64,000 bases of DNA from Microstegium vimineum (taxonomy: Eukaryota > Streptophyta > Magnoliopsida > Poales > Poaceae), in assembly GCA_022036555.1 (NCBI GenBank), contig CM039126.1:11018079-11082078 (forward strand). Reading direction: 5' to 3'. Both the position numbers and the translations under genes were made by a program. The notes under the pieces were generated by a model. That model was not told the DNA's origin, did no database searches, and was given only the letters and a program-made list of their open reading frames with translations. Positions 22,802 through 34,427 of this stretch are shown piece after piece; the first letter of the stretch is position 1; the number at the start of each line of letters is the position of its first letter.

Positions 22802-24756
22802 TGCGAACACATGGTAGATAAGTACCCATGAATGTTCAATTTTGATGATGAGTGATTGACCAATACTTGAGTGTTTCAGTTTGAGTGGCTTACCCTAACC
22901 TCTTTGTAAAAGCAAATGTGTGCTTGTCTATCGGCTTGTGGTGTGCAGGTGCTATGCCTAGTGACAATGGTAAATGGCGTGGAGAAGGTCGAGTAGAGGC
23001 TTGCCGTGCGGATGGACTGAGAGCGTGAAGGGCGGAAGCGGGGCTCGGACCGAGGGACCATGGGCGCCGGTGGGCTAGCTGTGGTGGCTAGTACTTGGCA
23101 CCAATGAGCGCGAGAAGACATGGAGGTAGACCGAGTCGACCGAGTCAAGACGACGGACGAGCGGGTCGAGCGGAGGCTCATGGGACTCAAAGTCCTACCA
23201 GGCGAGGACAAGGTGGCTCGAGTCGAGTGGTATGGTGGTTTGGGCCTCAAAACCATCCGAGGATGGTTTCCGAGTTTGGGCCTCAAAACTCGGGGTTCGG
23301 TAGTTGAGCCCAAATCTATCGGTGGCGGGTTTTGCGGGTTTGGGCCTCAAAATCCGGGCGGAGCTTCCGAGGAAGCGGGGGTGGCACGTGGCGGAATCCT
23401 GGAGGTTGCGTTGAGGCGACGGCAACTCCTGGCAGGAAGCGGGGCCGTCCATTCAAAATCGAGGAGATATTTTTCGGAGCTTGGATTGCAATGCTTAGGC
23501 TAGGTAGTTCACTCATGTATCTAAGGGGGTCTTTGGGAAATAGCCAAAGCCCGATAAATAAGGGATGAAGGGGTATCCCTCATCCCATCTCTTGCATTTT
23601 CCTCCTCCCACCAAAATTCCTAGGGTTTCCCTTCCTCTAGCTCTTCTTGCTTGAGATCCACCGTGTCTCCGGTGTAAAAAATTGAGATTGTTGCGAGCAA
23701 TCGGAGGTCGTAACCTCCGTAGGCCATGGTGCCTTTGAGTTCTTGATCGTGTCCCCATTCTTACTTGTGTTCTTCGCGTTTTGCTTTTGGCTCCTTTTTA
23801 TCCCGAGATGATTTCTCTTTGTTGGGAGTAGCTCTTGCAAATCCGCTTGAACCAAGTTGTTCGTAATCGAGAGGAGCATCTTTGCACCGAAGGATCCTTC
23901 CTCAAACCTCTCGAGTACGCGGATCGGGCGATTTCTTTGTGGTGTTCTTCGTTTCTTGGTTCCTCCCCCCAATTCTTTGTTTCCCTTCAATCCAAACCAA
24001 ATTGAGGGATGATTTCTTCAGGACAGCTCCTCCATAGCACTAGAAACATGCCTACCAAGTTGGGTTGCTAGTGGAGATCATTTGGTTAGGATTTGGGAAG
24101 ATTTGGCGAAGAGAAACTCGTTTTTCACGTTAACTGCGCTCTGCTCGGGGGCGCCGAATGCTCTGTCAAGAGGCGTCGGACGCTAGGACATGCTGATGTC
24201 AGCGTCCGTCGCTCGCTCTGTCTACGTGGCTCAAGTTCGTGTCGGACGCTCACCATCGTCCGTCGCCTGCCCGCCGGAGCGTCCGTCGGTTTTAGGGCTG
24301 TGCATGCTCTCTGTGTGTTTTGCGTCAGACGCTCCTCAGCATCCGTCGCTGGTCCGCCAGACGTGTCTGTCGCCTGGAGGACCTCTCGGGTTTGGCTCTG
24401 CATACGCGTCAGACGCTCGTCCAGCGTCCGTCGCCCAGCGTCAGTTGCACTGCGTCGGAGCGTCCGTCGCCAGTGTCTCCAGCGTCCGTAGGCTGCTTTT
24501 TGGCTGTTTTGCTTTGGGTTCTTGCCTCTTTCCCATAGGGGTTGAGAACTCAATCTTGAGGGTTTTTGGTGAGTTTTTCTCCACTACCAGTGAGCTCTCA
24601 TTTGCTCGTTTTCGTCTAAATCCCCGCTCGCGTTACTTGGGGGGAGGTTGAGCACCCATCAACTGGGTTGTGTTTCTGGGAAGAGTGGCTCGAATATTTC
24701 GAGAGAAATTTGAGGCTCCCATTCACCCCCCTCTGGTCGCCGTTCTCGGTCCTTCA
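22802..24756 (+). repeat. Copia 3' LTR, 1955 bp
   Basis: It starts TGCGAACAC and ends GGTCCTTCA, with TG...CA termini. A possible TATA-like GATAAATAAGG lies near 23552. A GC-rich block at about 24160-24490 repeats GCGTCCGTCGC and its relative GTCGGACGCT many times. Its last 311 bases match the 5' LTR remnant. Confidence 0.85.
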
Positions 24757-27700
24757 ATTGGCGCACTGCACGATCATTATAGAAGGTTTAGAACAAACAC
24801 ATATGGAAACAAAGCACAAATGAACTTTGCAATTACTTTACTTACCGGGAAGTCACGTCGGATTTTGATGTAGTCGACATTGTTTGCCTTGCAACTATCG
24901 GTCCTACGATCCCAACATTCGGGATCCTTCAAGTACGACTTATAAGCCCAACACAAAATGTAATAGAGTTAGACATGTTTTGAATAATAACGATAACCAT
25001 AAAAGATGAAAATGCTTATTGACTTACACTTTCAAGCAATCTTCAAATATCTTGTACCCTGGTTTGTTTATTGTCCTCAACGAGTCAAATATGACCGCTC
25101 TGTCATCTTGAGGATAGATGAGATATGCAACCCAATGGCCCTCGAGGCCATTTTTGCACGAGTCAAACAGACTATTAGTTAGGATGATTACAAAGCTTGA
25201 TCCTACCCACTTCGGATCTATACAGACATGTTTTCATACTTACCCAAAGTGATATGGAGCCATGATACACCGTGGCCCATCCTCCTTGACCTTCAACATT
25301 ACTGAGCACATGTAGTCTGCCACTTTCTTCTTCTGATTCCTCATATTGTCTTTATATTCCTTTTCTCTCTGTTTGATTGTATTTTTTTATCCGTTGGCAT
25401 GTGACCCTTGATGACATTCTCATTAATATGCATTGGAGAGGGAAAAAGAGTAGGACGATGCTTTTTGTTGCTTACGGTGGCAGACATCCTGCATAGATAC
25501 ATCAAAGTACCGCTATATAGTCTAATAAGTGTAGAGTTGACGTATACAACGGGAGAGATCTATGGAATTAACTCGCAAGTCATCACTTACATTGCAAACA
25601 GGGTGATTTGGACGATGTCTAGGTCTTCTCCCACCAGCAGCCTATACATGTCTTGGAAGTCCACCGGAATAGTGAAATCGGTATTGGGCAAGTGGAAGCA
25701 ATCCACTACAATCTTCAAGGTGAAACTTGACATGCCTCTTTTTGCCGCTTCCATGTACCAAAGATGAAACCTCCTTGTATCCCACAATTCTTCATCAAGG
25801 AGTGCTTTCTTGGTTATCATGAACTTCCCGTTCTCGAAGTGGCTGGGACAGTCATCATCCATTGGAAATAGATGATGAGGATCATCTTCAGGCCTAGAAA
25901 AGTCAGGATAGAACGTACGAATGTGAATTGAGGTACAAATGTGAATTGAACATTGTGTGTGCTCATCTGTAATGTACCTTGGAAACATAGTCAAGTATGG
26001 GAGGGATGTAGAGTCGTCCTTCGGGTTGTCCGCCTCCGTACCTCCCTGTTGGCTTGCTGCACCTGGCGTTGTCTGCATCGCCTGTTCCCCCTCCGTAAAT
26101 TGACCCGGTGCATCCCTTGAGCCCCTCATTTTTCGGGGGCATAGGCTGAGTGTCGGGAGGTGGATGCGGCTCGCTCGGGCTCGGCTGGCTTGAAGGCATC
26201 GTGTTGCCCCCAGAAGCGGCCCTTGAACCTCCTGCCTCATTGGTCGGGCCCAAAGGCGGACTTTTCGGAGCACGAGGAGGGCTGTTGCCAAGAGGTGAAC
26301 GAGGCGGGTCCTTGCCAGGGCCTTCTTCATCGCCGTCATCGTCGCCTTCTGGGGGACAAGATCCAGCAACAGACGCTATCGTCGTTGGCACGATCTCAAG
26401 GTCGTCCTTCATCCAAAATATGTCATCACATTCCGCTGCTTCAAGGGTACGATGACGTTGTAGGTGGGGAACATCTAGTTCATAATCTTTATGCTCTTGG
26501 TTAACAGACGTTACGTTCACCAGCGCATAGTTCTCAGGTAACCGAGCCTGATATGCTTCTGGGATGTCGTTGGTCGGATATACGACTCCATCGCCCACTT
26601 CAATCTTCTTGCTCCTGCCAAACGGAATTAGAAGCCGCACATGTGTCATCTCCTCGACGACATCAATTGGGTGGCGCGGGCAATCCTTGAGTTGAGGAAC
26701 GTTCCCCCCTTGTGGAGCCGGAGGGACGGGCACGCCAGCCTGGCGGAACATGTGTGACCTCATCGCCACCATCTCAGGATCGTTGCTCATGAAGGCTTCC
26801 TTTATCGAGCTCTTGATCATATCAGACATGCCGAGCTCATAGCTCTTTTGGAAGATGCCCTCCTTGTACCTTTGCCTCCACTTGTATGAGGATGCATCAG
26901 ATTGCCACAACTGAATCGCGTTCCAGCTCATCTTTGACTGCACTCCACATACGCGGCCGCGGTGCTCGGGGGTTCCTAGGACCTCAGTAAGTAGGTCATG
27001 GCCCCTCTGAACCTCATAAGACCTGCTATCCTTGGAGGCTTCGATGATAGCCTTCTCCACCTCCTCGAACCTGGGCTCGTTAAACTTGGTTGCACCCTCC
27101 TTGAGCTTCTTTGGAATTCGAGCTATGATGAAGTCCTTAGCCCTAGGTTCAACGTCCTGGTATGGATCTGGTTGCACGGACGTTCTCATAGCTTCATCTT
27201 GTCTTTGCCACTCTTCCCTCTTGCCGACAAACCCAGTCATTCCCAAATGGTGGGGCCACTTGTTCTTCTTCGCGAGTGCGCTGTACCGGGCACTCTTTTC
27301 CTTTGCTTCGTCTGAGTTTCGTAGTTTGCAAAAAGCCTCCCACTGTTCATCCTTGATCATATTGTATTTGGTACATGGATTCTTGCCCTTCTTGAACCAA
27401 TCTCTGGCCAGCATTGACTTGAAATTGCGAAGGGAAGTCCTCACCACGTGCATGACCCAATCCATGCACTTGGCCAAATCTGTGTTCTCGGGATAGTTGA
27501 ACTTCCTCCTCATCAGAGTCCAGATAACGCCCTTGTAATCCTTTGAGACAGAGTGCTAATCAGGCCAAGTGATTTCCACCTTGTCCCTTGTAATCACGGC
27601 GACCTGGTTGCTGAACACTGCAATCACCTCGCGAGGCTTGAGTGGCTCTCCCATAGGCCCCACCTCAAGGATCTCGTGGACTTCCTCGCTCCTGTCGATC

Positions 27701-28098
27701 CTGTGCCTCCCATGTTCACCCCTCCTCCTCTTGGTTCCCTTTGACTTGGATGTCGAGGTCCCCGTGGAGGGAGCCGGGGCCTCTTCTTCTCTGACTACAC
27801 CGAAATCCAGCATCCGAGTAGAACCCGGTACCTGTTGTTCAAAGAAACTTGCATTCAAGGTTTGAACCGCTTTAGCTTACATCGCAAAAAGCCAGTTGGT
27901 TGCTACCTTGGCGTGGATGCTATCTCGGCTCGGAACCCGAGATGCACTTTCACCCTCATCCAATGGTTCCCAAGTCGGATCAGCGTCCTCCTCTGTGCGA
28001 TTCTTCTTTGTCCTCGGAGGGGTAATAGAGACTTGGCTCTCCAGTGAGATTGAAGAGGGACTTGGGGTAGGTGTTTTCCACTCACCTGAGTTCTCCAT
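24757..28098 (-). pseudogene. CACTA-A TNP1-like (PF03004 type) gene with Ulp1-like protease domain, truncated
   Basis: It is read from 28098 down. An N-terminal exon (EWKTPTPSPSSISLESQ) is followed at about 27858-27513 by a region on VIAVFSNQVAVITRDKVEI. The plant En/Spm-type domain comes next (MDWVMHVVRTSLRNFKSMLARDWF, EAFCKLRNSDEAKEKSARYS, SYELGMSDMIKSSIKEAF). A Pro-rich acidic linker and a C-terminal Ulp1-like peptidase end the gene. Peptidase exons hold KKKVADYMCSVML and then GHWVAYLIYPQDDRAVIFDSL, with the predicted His at 25135-25137 and Asp at 25084-25086. The next exon starts after GTGCAG near 24771 and is cut by the LTR before the catalytic Cys. A TAG after VEITWPD near 27556 is an extra break, or an unrecognised intron. 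Confidence 0.75.
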
Positions 28099-28109
28099 TT
28101 ATAATCTAA

Positions 28110-28290
28110 GATGAATTGCTAGTTTAGCATTATAGGACTTACATAAGCAAGACAGGTTAAAAACATAAACTTGTTTAAGAAAAATTGCTCTCAAAATAGC
28201 GGGTTGCCGCAAAGCAGCCATCCAACGCTACGTAGTGATCACGGATCATCGACTAACGTGACAGTCATCTTACCAAATGTAGAGCTCAAT
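28110..28290 (-). other. Intron-like sequence upstream of the first TNP1 coding exon
   Basis: AT-rich sequence between the first coding exon and the minisatellite. No feature is recognised. Confidence 0.35.
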
Positions 28291-28650
28291 TACAAGTGTA
28301 ACAAGTAGTAATTTAGATAACAAGTAGATTCTAGGATAACAAGTAGATTCTATAAAACAAGTGTAACAAATATCAATATGAATACCAAGTATAACAAGAA
28401 GAGATAACAAGTAGCTATCTAGATAACAAGTTCCAATCTAGGATAACAAGTATATTGTAGATAACAAGTGTTACAAATACACTATGAGTACCAAGTGTAA
28501 CAAGTAGAGATAACAAGAAGCTAGTAGTCTAGGAGTAACAAGTAGATGCTAGGATAACAAGTACCAAGTGTAACAAGTAGAGATAACAAGAAGCTAGTAT
28601 AGTCTAGGAGTAACAAGTAGATGCTAGGATAACAAGTACCAAGACTATCA
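28290..28650. repeat. Minisatellite of ATAACAAGTA units
   Basis: More than twenty variants of a ten-base unit (A)TAACAAGTA, with AAGTGTAACA and GTACCAAGTG spacers. A longer unit of about 70 bases, running from GTAACAAGTAGAGATAACAA to GATAACAAGTACCAAG, is repeated twice in tandem near 28500 and 28570. It lies in the presumed first intron of the CACTA-A TNP1 gene. Confidence 0.85.
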
Positions 28651-28879
28651 CGTTATTGTCTCACTACATCGGTTTCTATCATCAAGCAATAAAGAAATCC
28701 GCCCATTAGTGCAATCACTCCCAAGTATATATTGATACTAGCAGATTGCACAATGCAATATCCCACCAAGTTATCTCAAATGTAAATCAAGAAAGGCAAC
28801 AGGTAACTCACAACACGTAGTTTGTCTACATGGGAAGAGCAGGAGTCAAATATGTCCCAATCGATACCAATTCGGCCTC

Positions 28880-29420
28880 CAAGAACCAACAACAGATAAC
28901 CATCACCAAGAAGCTCCAGGACAGCACCAGGACCAAGACAGCACCACACCACACCACAGCAGAACACCACCAACAGAGCACCAAGAACAAGACAACAACA
29001 CAAGCAGAGCACCACCAACAGAGCACCACCAGCACCACAACATAGCTAGCACAGAACCACCAGCGAGAGAGCACCACCAGCACAGATAACATAGATGGCA
29101 CAGCAACACAACTAGCACAGCAGTAGAGCACCACCAGCGAGGAGAGGAGGGGAGAGGAGCCGTCCTGACCGGCGGCGGCACAACACCGAGGATACCGCGG
29201 CGGCGGACGACGAGGAGGGGCAGAGGAGCCGGACGGCCCGCGGCGGCACAACACCGAGGAGCCCGCGGTGGCGGAGACCGAAGATGGTCAGAGGAGCCCG
29301 CGTCGGCGGACGACGACGAGGGGCAGAGGAGCCCGCGACGGCGGACGACGAGGAGGGGCAGAGCAGCCCGCGCCGGTGGCGATGGACCGGAGCTAGGGTT
29401 TCCGGCCCACACGTAAGGTG
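28880..29420. repeat. Leader region with ACCACCAGCA and GC-rich tandem motifs
   Basis: At 28930-29135, CACCACCA(A/G)CA-type units recur in loose tandem. At 29160-29420, a unit containing GGCGGACGACGAGGAGGGGC recurs about five times with changes. On the minus strand this is the presumed 5' leader of the TNP1 gene. Long open frames in it come from repeat composition, not from a recognised protein. Confidence 0.6.
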
Positions 29421-29611
29421 CTCTTGTCGTGCGGCGGACGACAAGGAGGGTGCAGACGACGAGTAGGGTGCTCTCCTCGTGCGGCGGAGTAGGGTGCGAC
29501 GGCGTGGGGCGGCAATGGCGCGCGGCGGCGGCGATTGGAAAACTGGACAGCCCTTCGGGGAAGAAAGCAAATGAAAACGCGGACTTAGAATTTTCGAACC
29601 GGCACATCAGG

Positions 29612-29619
29612 TTTATATA
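29612..29619 (-). promoter_or_regulatory. TATA box for the CACTA-A TNP1 gene
   Basis: TATATAAA on the minus strand, immediately downstream of the internal motif array and upstream of the GC-rich leader. The same arrangement occurs before TNP2. Confidence 0.65.
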
Positions 29620-29628
29620 CATATGCAT

Positions 29629-29756
29629 TTACCGTAGCGGGCAACATAAACGCCCGCTGCGGTAAATGTTTGTAGAAGCGGACACTTTATGCTGCCCGCT
29701 GCGGTAAATCATTTACCGCAGCGGGCATTGTATTCTGGCAGCTGTGGTAATCATTT
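29629..29756. repeat. Internal copy of the CACTA-A subterminal motif array
   Basis: Five units in mixed orientation of TTTACCGCAGCGGGC / GCCCGCTGCGGTAAA (for example 29653-29667, 29695-29709, 29711-29725). They are identical in type to the terminal array at 34119-34410. The array lies between the TNP2 stop (29912) and the TNP1 TATA. Confidence 0.9.
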
Positions 29757-29911
29757 TTTGACTTTAAGATTTTCAAATTCTAAATGGATTCAAAAAGAAA
29801 ATCTATGAATACAAAGTTTGTCAAACTCATCAATATCTATATTTATAACAAGGGTCACATGACACAAACTTGTATTGGTCTACATTATTACAAAAAAGTG
29901 TGGCATACATC

Positions 29912-32900
29912 TCATTTTGGTGCGGGAGCTTTCACGACCCTCTTCTCATTACCACTCCGTGCCCAGGGCTTCATCTTGCTATGCTTGCAATTGACCTCGA
30001 CTACCTTGATCTTCTTTTTATGATCTGTAAAAAGCTGGAGCTCCGCGTAGTTGTTGTATTGCTCGAGGCTTTGCACCCCATCAGCTCTCACGATTCGTTG
30101 CTTTCTGGACACGACCACATGCTTCTTTGTATCTGGTGGATAGATATAGTACACCACTTGCGCTACATTGGTTGCTAGTACCCATTGGTCGTCTTTGTAG
30201 CCCGTGCTTTTGAGGTTCACAGTGGTTAACCCATAATTGTCCACTAAAACCGATTTCGAGTTCACCCAATGGCACTTGAAGGTGGTTATGCATAAGTTGA
30301 GTACATAGTCAAGGTCCCATATTTCTTCGATCTGCCCATAGAATTGTGTCCTCTTTTGTGTCAACTCGTCTACGCTCTCGTATCGAACACCACAGTTCTG
30401 TGCTGCACTCTTGTTGTCCTTGACTTTCGTGTGAAACCTGCACCCCTTCACATCATACCCTTGCCATGTGGTGACTTGGGTGGACGGGCCTTGTGCAAGC
30501 TTCTTAACAGTGTCACTGTCATCGTCATCAAGCGATATTTCTTGCTGTTTGATCCATTCTAAAATACTGTTCCTGTGCTCTTTCTGGACCCATTCCTCCG
30601 TGCGCTTTCCATCATGAGCGGCGCGAATCTCTTCCAGGTGTTGTTCAACGTATTTGTCCATCATCACCAACTGATGGGGATGCTATAATGAGCTTGTTCT
30701 ACCTCTTTGTTAGGTATATCAGTGTGCACTTTCCGGCCCACGCACTCTATCCCAGCGGTTCTGCCCTCGTGCGGGCGAACAGGCAACCCAATCGCCCTCA
30801 CGTCTTTAATGTACCTCATACACCAGTTGATTGACTCCTCGGTTGTGTACGCCTCGATCATAGAACCTTCAGGGTAAGCACGGTTATGGACATACCTGTT
30901 CAGGGTGGACATGAAGCGCTCGTACGTCCACATCGGGTGTAGGTGCACTGGGCCCAATTGCTCGATCTGGTCCACCATGTGCATCATCAGGTGTGGCATA
31001 ATGTTAAAGTAAGCTAGTGGAAAGCACATCTCGAGCTGACAGAGGGTCTCCACGATGAACTCCTTTAAGGCAGGCAACTCTACCTTATCGATGACCTTTT
31101 GCGTGATGCAGTTAAAGAAGTATGACATACGTGTTATCACCATATTCACATATTTTGGACTTATAGCTCTTATCAATATTGGAAGGAACACCATGAGCAT
31201 GACGTGACAGTCATGTGAGTTGTAGCCGGTCATTGTGAGGTCTTTCATGGAGACCAAGCTCTTGATGTTGGAGTAGAAACCGGTCGACACCTTGATACCC
31301 CTCATCAATTTGCAAAAGGTCACCTTCTTGGCATGCATGAGGTTGTATGCAGCCAATGGGATATCGACTTTACCATCCTGAGGCTTTCTAGGGTGGAGTT
31401 CCTTTCTAATGCCCTAGTTGACAAGATCGGTCCGTGACTTGATCCCATCGTTCGTCTTGCCCGGGATGTCTAGCAGAACACCGACTGTGCTCTCAAACAC
31501 ATTCTTCTCGAGGTGCATGCAGTCGATTGCATGGGGTGTATGTAGTGTTTTCCAGTACGACAGGTACTTGAAGAAGATCGACTTCTTCTTGAAAGGGATG
31601 ACTGGGACGTCATCATCAAGAGATGCCTGCTTGTCGCGCTTTCGCTTCCTAGTCGGTTTTGTCCCTTCCTGTAGTGGTTTCTTCTTCTTGCCGAACTCGA
31701 TCTCATCCATATCCTTCACCATCTCATACACCTTTGGCCCCCACTTTGTCTGCGACATTGGAAGTCGTTGTGGCTCATCCTTATTGTTAAAGTATTCATT
31801 CATATCACTTCTTCTATACCTGTGTTTGGCCTTGAGGAACGTTCTATGCCAAGTGTAGACCATCTTGGTGGAACTTGAAAGGTAAGTGTAGCAAGTCCCG
31901 TCAATGCAAACTACACATCCAGTCTTCCCTTTGATCTGCCCCGATAGTGAGAAGAGACCGGGATAATCAATGATGGTGACAAAGATGATGGCTTTAAGTG
32001 TGAAGCTCTCCTTTTTGGACGCATCCATCATCTCAACACCAACATCGAATAGCATCTGCATTTCCTCCATGAGCGGCTCTAGGAGGACATCTATATCATT
32101 GTCGGGCTGCCTCGGTCCAGATATAAGCATCGTCAACATAAGGTACCTGCGCTTCAGACACACCCAGGGAGATAGGTTGTAGATGCTAAGAATGACCGGC
32201 CAAGTACTGTGCGAGCTGCTTAGCTCACCGAACAGGTTCATCCCATTGGTACTCAATGCGAACCGAGCATGTCTGGGCTCATCACGAAACTCAGGGTAGT
32301 CCTTATCGAAATCCTTCCACTGCTATCCATCGGAGGGGTGTCATAGCTTGCCATCGTTCTTGACCCGATCAGGAGATGCATGCCATGACATCAGCTTCAC
32401 ATCCTCTGGATTCCCGAATAGTGCGCGTAGACGATCGACCACAGGTAGGTACCACACAGATAGCGCGGGGCTTTTCCTCCGCGTGTAGCCCTCTTCTTCC
32501 TCGTCTTGCTGAGCCAAGATCTGCTTGGCCACAGCACTGGTCTTCTTCTTGTTGTTGTTCGGAAGAATGTCCTCTGCATCCACATGGCAACTGACATTCC
32601 TCTTGTACCGACTAAATCCATAGTGTGGACAACTAGTCATTTCTCATACTTCTCGCCCTAGTACATGATGCAGTGGTTAGGGTAGGCATCAAACTTTCTA
32701 ACTTTCATCGCCACTGGACAGATCAGCTTCTTCGCTCGATATGTATTAGCTTGAACCTTGTTACCCGTAGGGTACGCCGTAGCAAGGTAACTTAACAGCT
32801 CATTGAAGCCAATGTCTGACCAACCATGTCGAGCTTTCATCATCAACAGACGGAGGTTGAAACGGAGCACCGTGCACCCTTCCAGACATTTCCCACCATC

Positions 32901-33491
32901 CTGATACAGAGGATCAACTACCGCCTTCTTCATCTCTCTAAAATTCTCCAACCACTTTGGGCAGCCAAACATAACATCATCCTCGTCGATGTGGCTGACC
33001 AGGTCCTCAAAGAGCTGGACATCTTCGGGTTCCCTCAAAGTAGCATCTTCAGTAGTGTCACCGTCATCGGCACCATCATCTGGAATGTCCTCGAGCAGCT
33101 CATCCACTGTGATGTAGTCACGAGAATTGTTGCCATCGTCGGTGGCGGCTGGCACTGGCACTGAAGGTGGTGGTGGTCGAACATGATCTTGGTTGTTCAC
33201 CGTCGCCGTCGACGAGCTCACTCCAGATACACCGCAACTTGCATCGAGACTTTCACCATGAGAAGTCCAAACCGTGTAACCCTACATAAAACCGTTGACA
33301 ATCAGATGTGATTGCACCGTACCATCTGGGTAGCCTCTGAGGTTCCGTCATTTAGAACATGGACATATGATTGTCGTCCGCTTCAAACTAGCACGATGAG
33401 ATTTCGCAGCTGCCATAAACTTCCTCAATTTGCTAAGGTACCGAAGATCAAGCACTCTATCAATGTGGTACATTCATTCGGACCTGTCCAT
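29912..33491 (-). pseudogene. CACTA-A TNP2-type transposase, broken
   Basis: TNP2 is the catalytic transposase of CACTA elements. An ATG at 33491 opens the transposase-associated domain, whose conserved Trp is TGA (M-D-R-S-E-stop-MYHIDRV). More stops occur at the cysteine pair (CPCSK-stop) and in NGFM-stop-GYTVW. The acidic linker and the LAKKLICP-like segment (RAKKLICPVAMKVRKFDAYPN) follow. The Transposase_21 core is at 32256-31414: FGELSSSHSTWPVILSIYNL, PGLFSLSGQIKGKTGCVVC, and HAIDCMHLEKNVFES. A DUF4218 region (31356-30664: YNSHDCHVMLMVFLPI, LHPMWTYERFM) and a DUF4216-like C-terminus (30670-29912: CGVRYESVDELT) complete the usual order. Several frame breaks make it inactive. Confidence 0.87.
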
Positions 33492-33499
33492 CGTAGCTT

Positions 33500-34100
33500 A
33501 ACACACGACAAAACAACAAAGTGCTATATAAAAAAAATAGATCTACTTAATGAATCTAGACACACATGATGAGGCATATCGCACTAAAAAGTGAGAATAA
33601 AAGAGAGAAATAGGTGTGCGGAAGAGCAATCATGTACCTCTTATTGTCCTCTCCTCCACAAATCAAATCTCTAAAACTCAATTTGATGATTTAGTGAAAA
33701 ATTCGGGCAATAACTCTGCCCCCTACAAGATGAGAGATCAAGACAAAACTTTAGCGCACCTATATATCACACGGTACATCTAGATTAAAAAACACAGGTT
33801 TTATATGATGTAGTACATGATCTCTGAAGAATCTAGACTAAAAAACACAAACTAGATCTAGATCTCATGCATGGTGGATCCCATGGATCTAGATCTAGAT
33901 CCACATGAAGAATTGCACTAAAAAGTGAGAAAATGAGAGAGAAAGAGGGGTGGGAGAGCAATCATGTACCTCTATTCGTGTCCTACTCCCCCAAATCAAA
34001 GTTGTAAAACTCAATTTGAAGATTTGGTGAAAAATTCGGGCAAAACCGCCCCCACGTTTTGGAAGAGGAGAAGTCGTGGGGAAGAAGGAGGGAGGGCTGC
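33500..34100 (-). other. CACTA-A 5' leader of TNP2
   Basis: AT-rich sequence with a local direct duplication: GAGAGAAA, then GAGCAATCATGTACCTCT, at about 33606-33640 and again at 33935-33975, followed by similar AAATTCGGGCAA phrases. No coding region is recognised. It is the presumed leader exon and intron of TNP2. Confidence 0.5.
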
Positions 34101-34103
34101 TGT

Positions 34104-34111
34104 TATTTATA
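34104..34111 (-). promoter_or_regulatory. TATA box for the CACTA-A TNP2 gene
   Basis: TATAAATA on the minus strand, eight bases inside the terminal motif array. Confidence 0.65.
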
Positions 34112-34118
34112 AGACAGG

Positions 34119-34427
34119 GATAACCGCAGCGGGCAACTTAATATGCCTGCTACGGTAAATGAGCATCTACCGCAGCGGGCTGCATAATCCGCCCGCTGTG
34201 GTAAATCGATTTACCGCAGCGGGCGCCTTATGCTGCCCGCTGTGGTAGATTCTCATTTACCGCAGCGGGCGGGTTATGTGGCCCGCTGCGGTAAATGGAA
34301 TAACCGCAGCGGGTAACGCAGTGGCCAGCTGCCCAAGCTAGCCACCGATTTACCGCAACGGGCGCTTAAGATGTGTGCTGTGGGGCGCCAAATGCCAACG
34401 CTGCGGTAAATGAATCCTATAGTAGTG
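34119..34427. repeat. CACTA-A terminal array and terminus
   Basis: About eleven units of TTTACCGCAGCGGGC in alternating orientation, then the terminus (TAGTAGTG at 34420-34427; CACTACTA on the minus strand). Confidence 0.9.

Larger units (their letters stand above)
15177..24756 (+). mobile_element. Ty1/Copia retrotransposon, Sirevirus-like, 5' LTR truncated
   Basis: The order is LTR remnant, tRNA-Met primer site, gag, protease, integrase, reverse transcriptase, RNase H, long non-coding spacer with repeated purine tracts, then the 3' LTR. Integrase before RT makes it Copia. The spacer with several AAGGGGGAG tracts and the long LTR are typical of the Sirevirus/Maximus lineage. The 5' LTR keeps only its last 311 bases. 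Stops and frame shifts occur in gag and pol. On the right the 3' LTR abuts a CACTA Ulp1 exon, so the original insertion was into that element. On the left it abuts the OPR exon, so a later rearrangement must have occurred. Confidence 0.9.
24757..34427 (-). mobile_element. CACTA-A, autonomous-type CACTA element, left end lost
   Basis: On the minus strand the element begins CACTACTATAGGATTC at 34427. Next come an array of TTTACCGCAGCGGGC units, the TNP2 gene, an internal array of the same units, then the TNP1/Ulp1 gene. The far end is missing because the Copia 3' LTR interrupts the last gene at 24756. Both genes have stops or truncation. The base-composition swing is large: the 29110-29540 leader is very GC-rich, while the introns are AT-rich. 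The target duplication cannot be checked with one end missing. Confidence 0.87.

Noticed and set aside
24757..24761. ATTGG after the 3' LTR as part of the LTR, since ATTGG also follows the 5' LTR
   Set aside because: At the 5' side it is the spacer and start of the primer site. At the 3' side it fits the interrupted CACTA exon, and CA ends both LTRs.
29112..29628. Long minus-strand open frames
   Set aside because: They come from tandem GC-rich units in a leader, with several frames equally open; no recognised domain.
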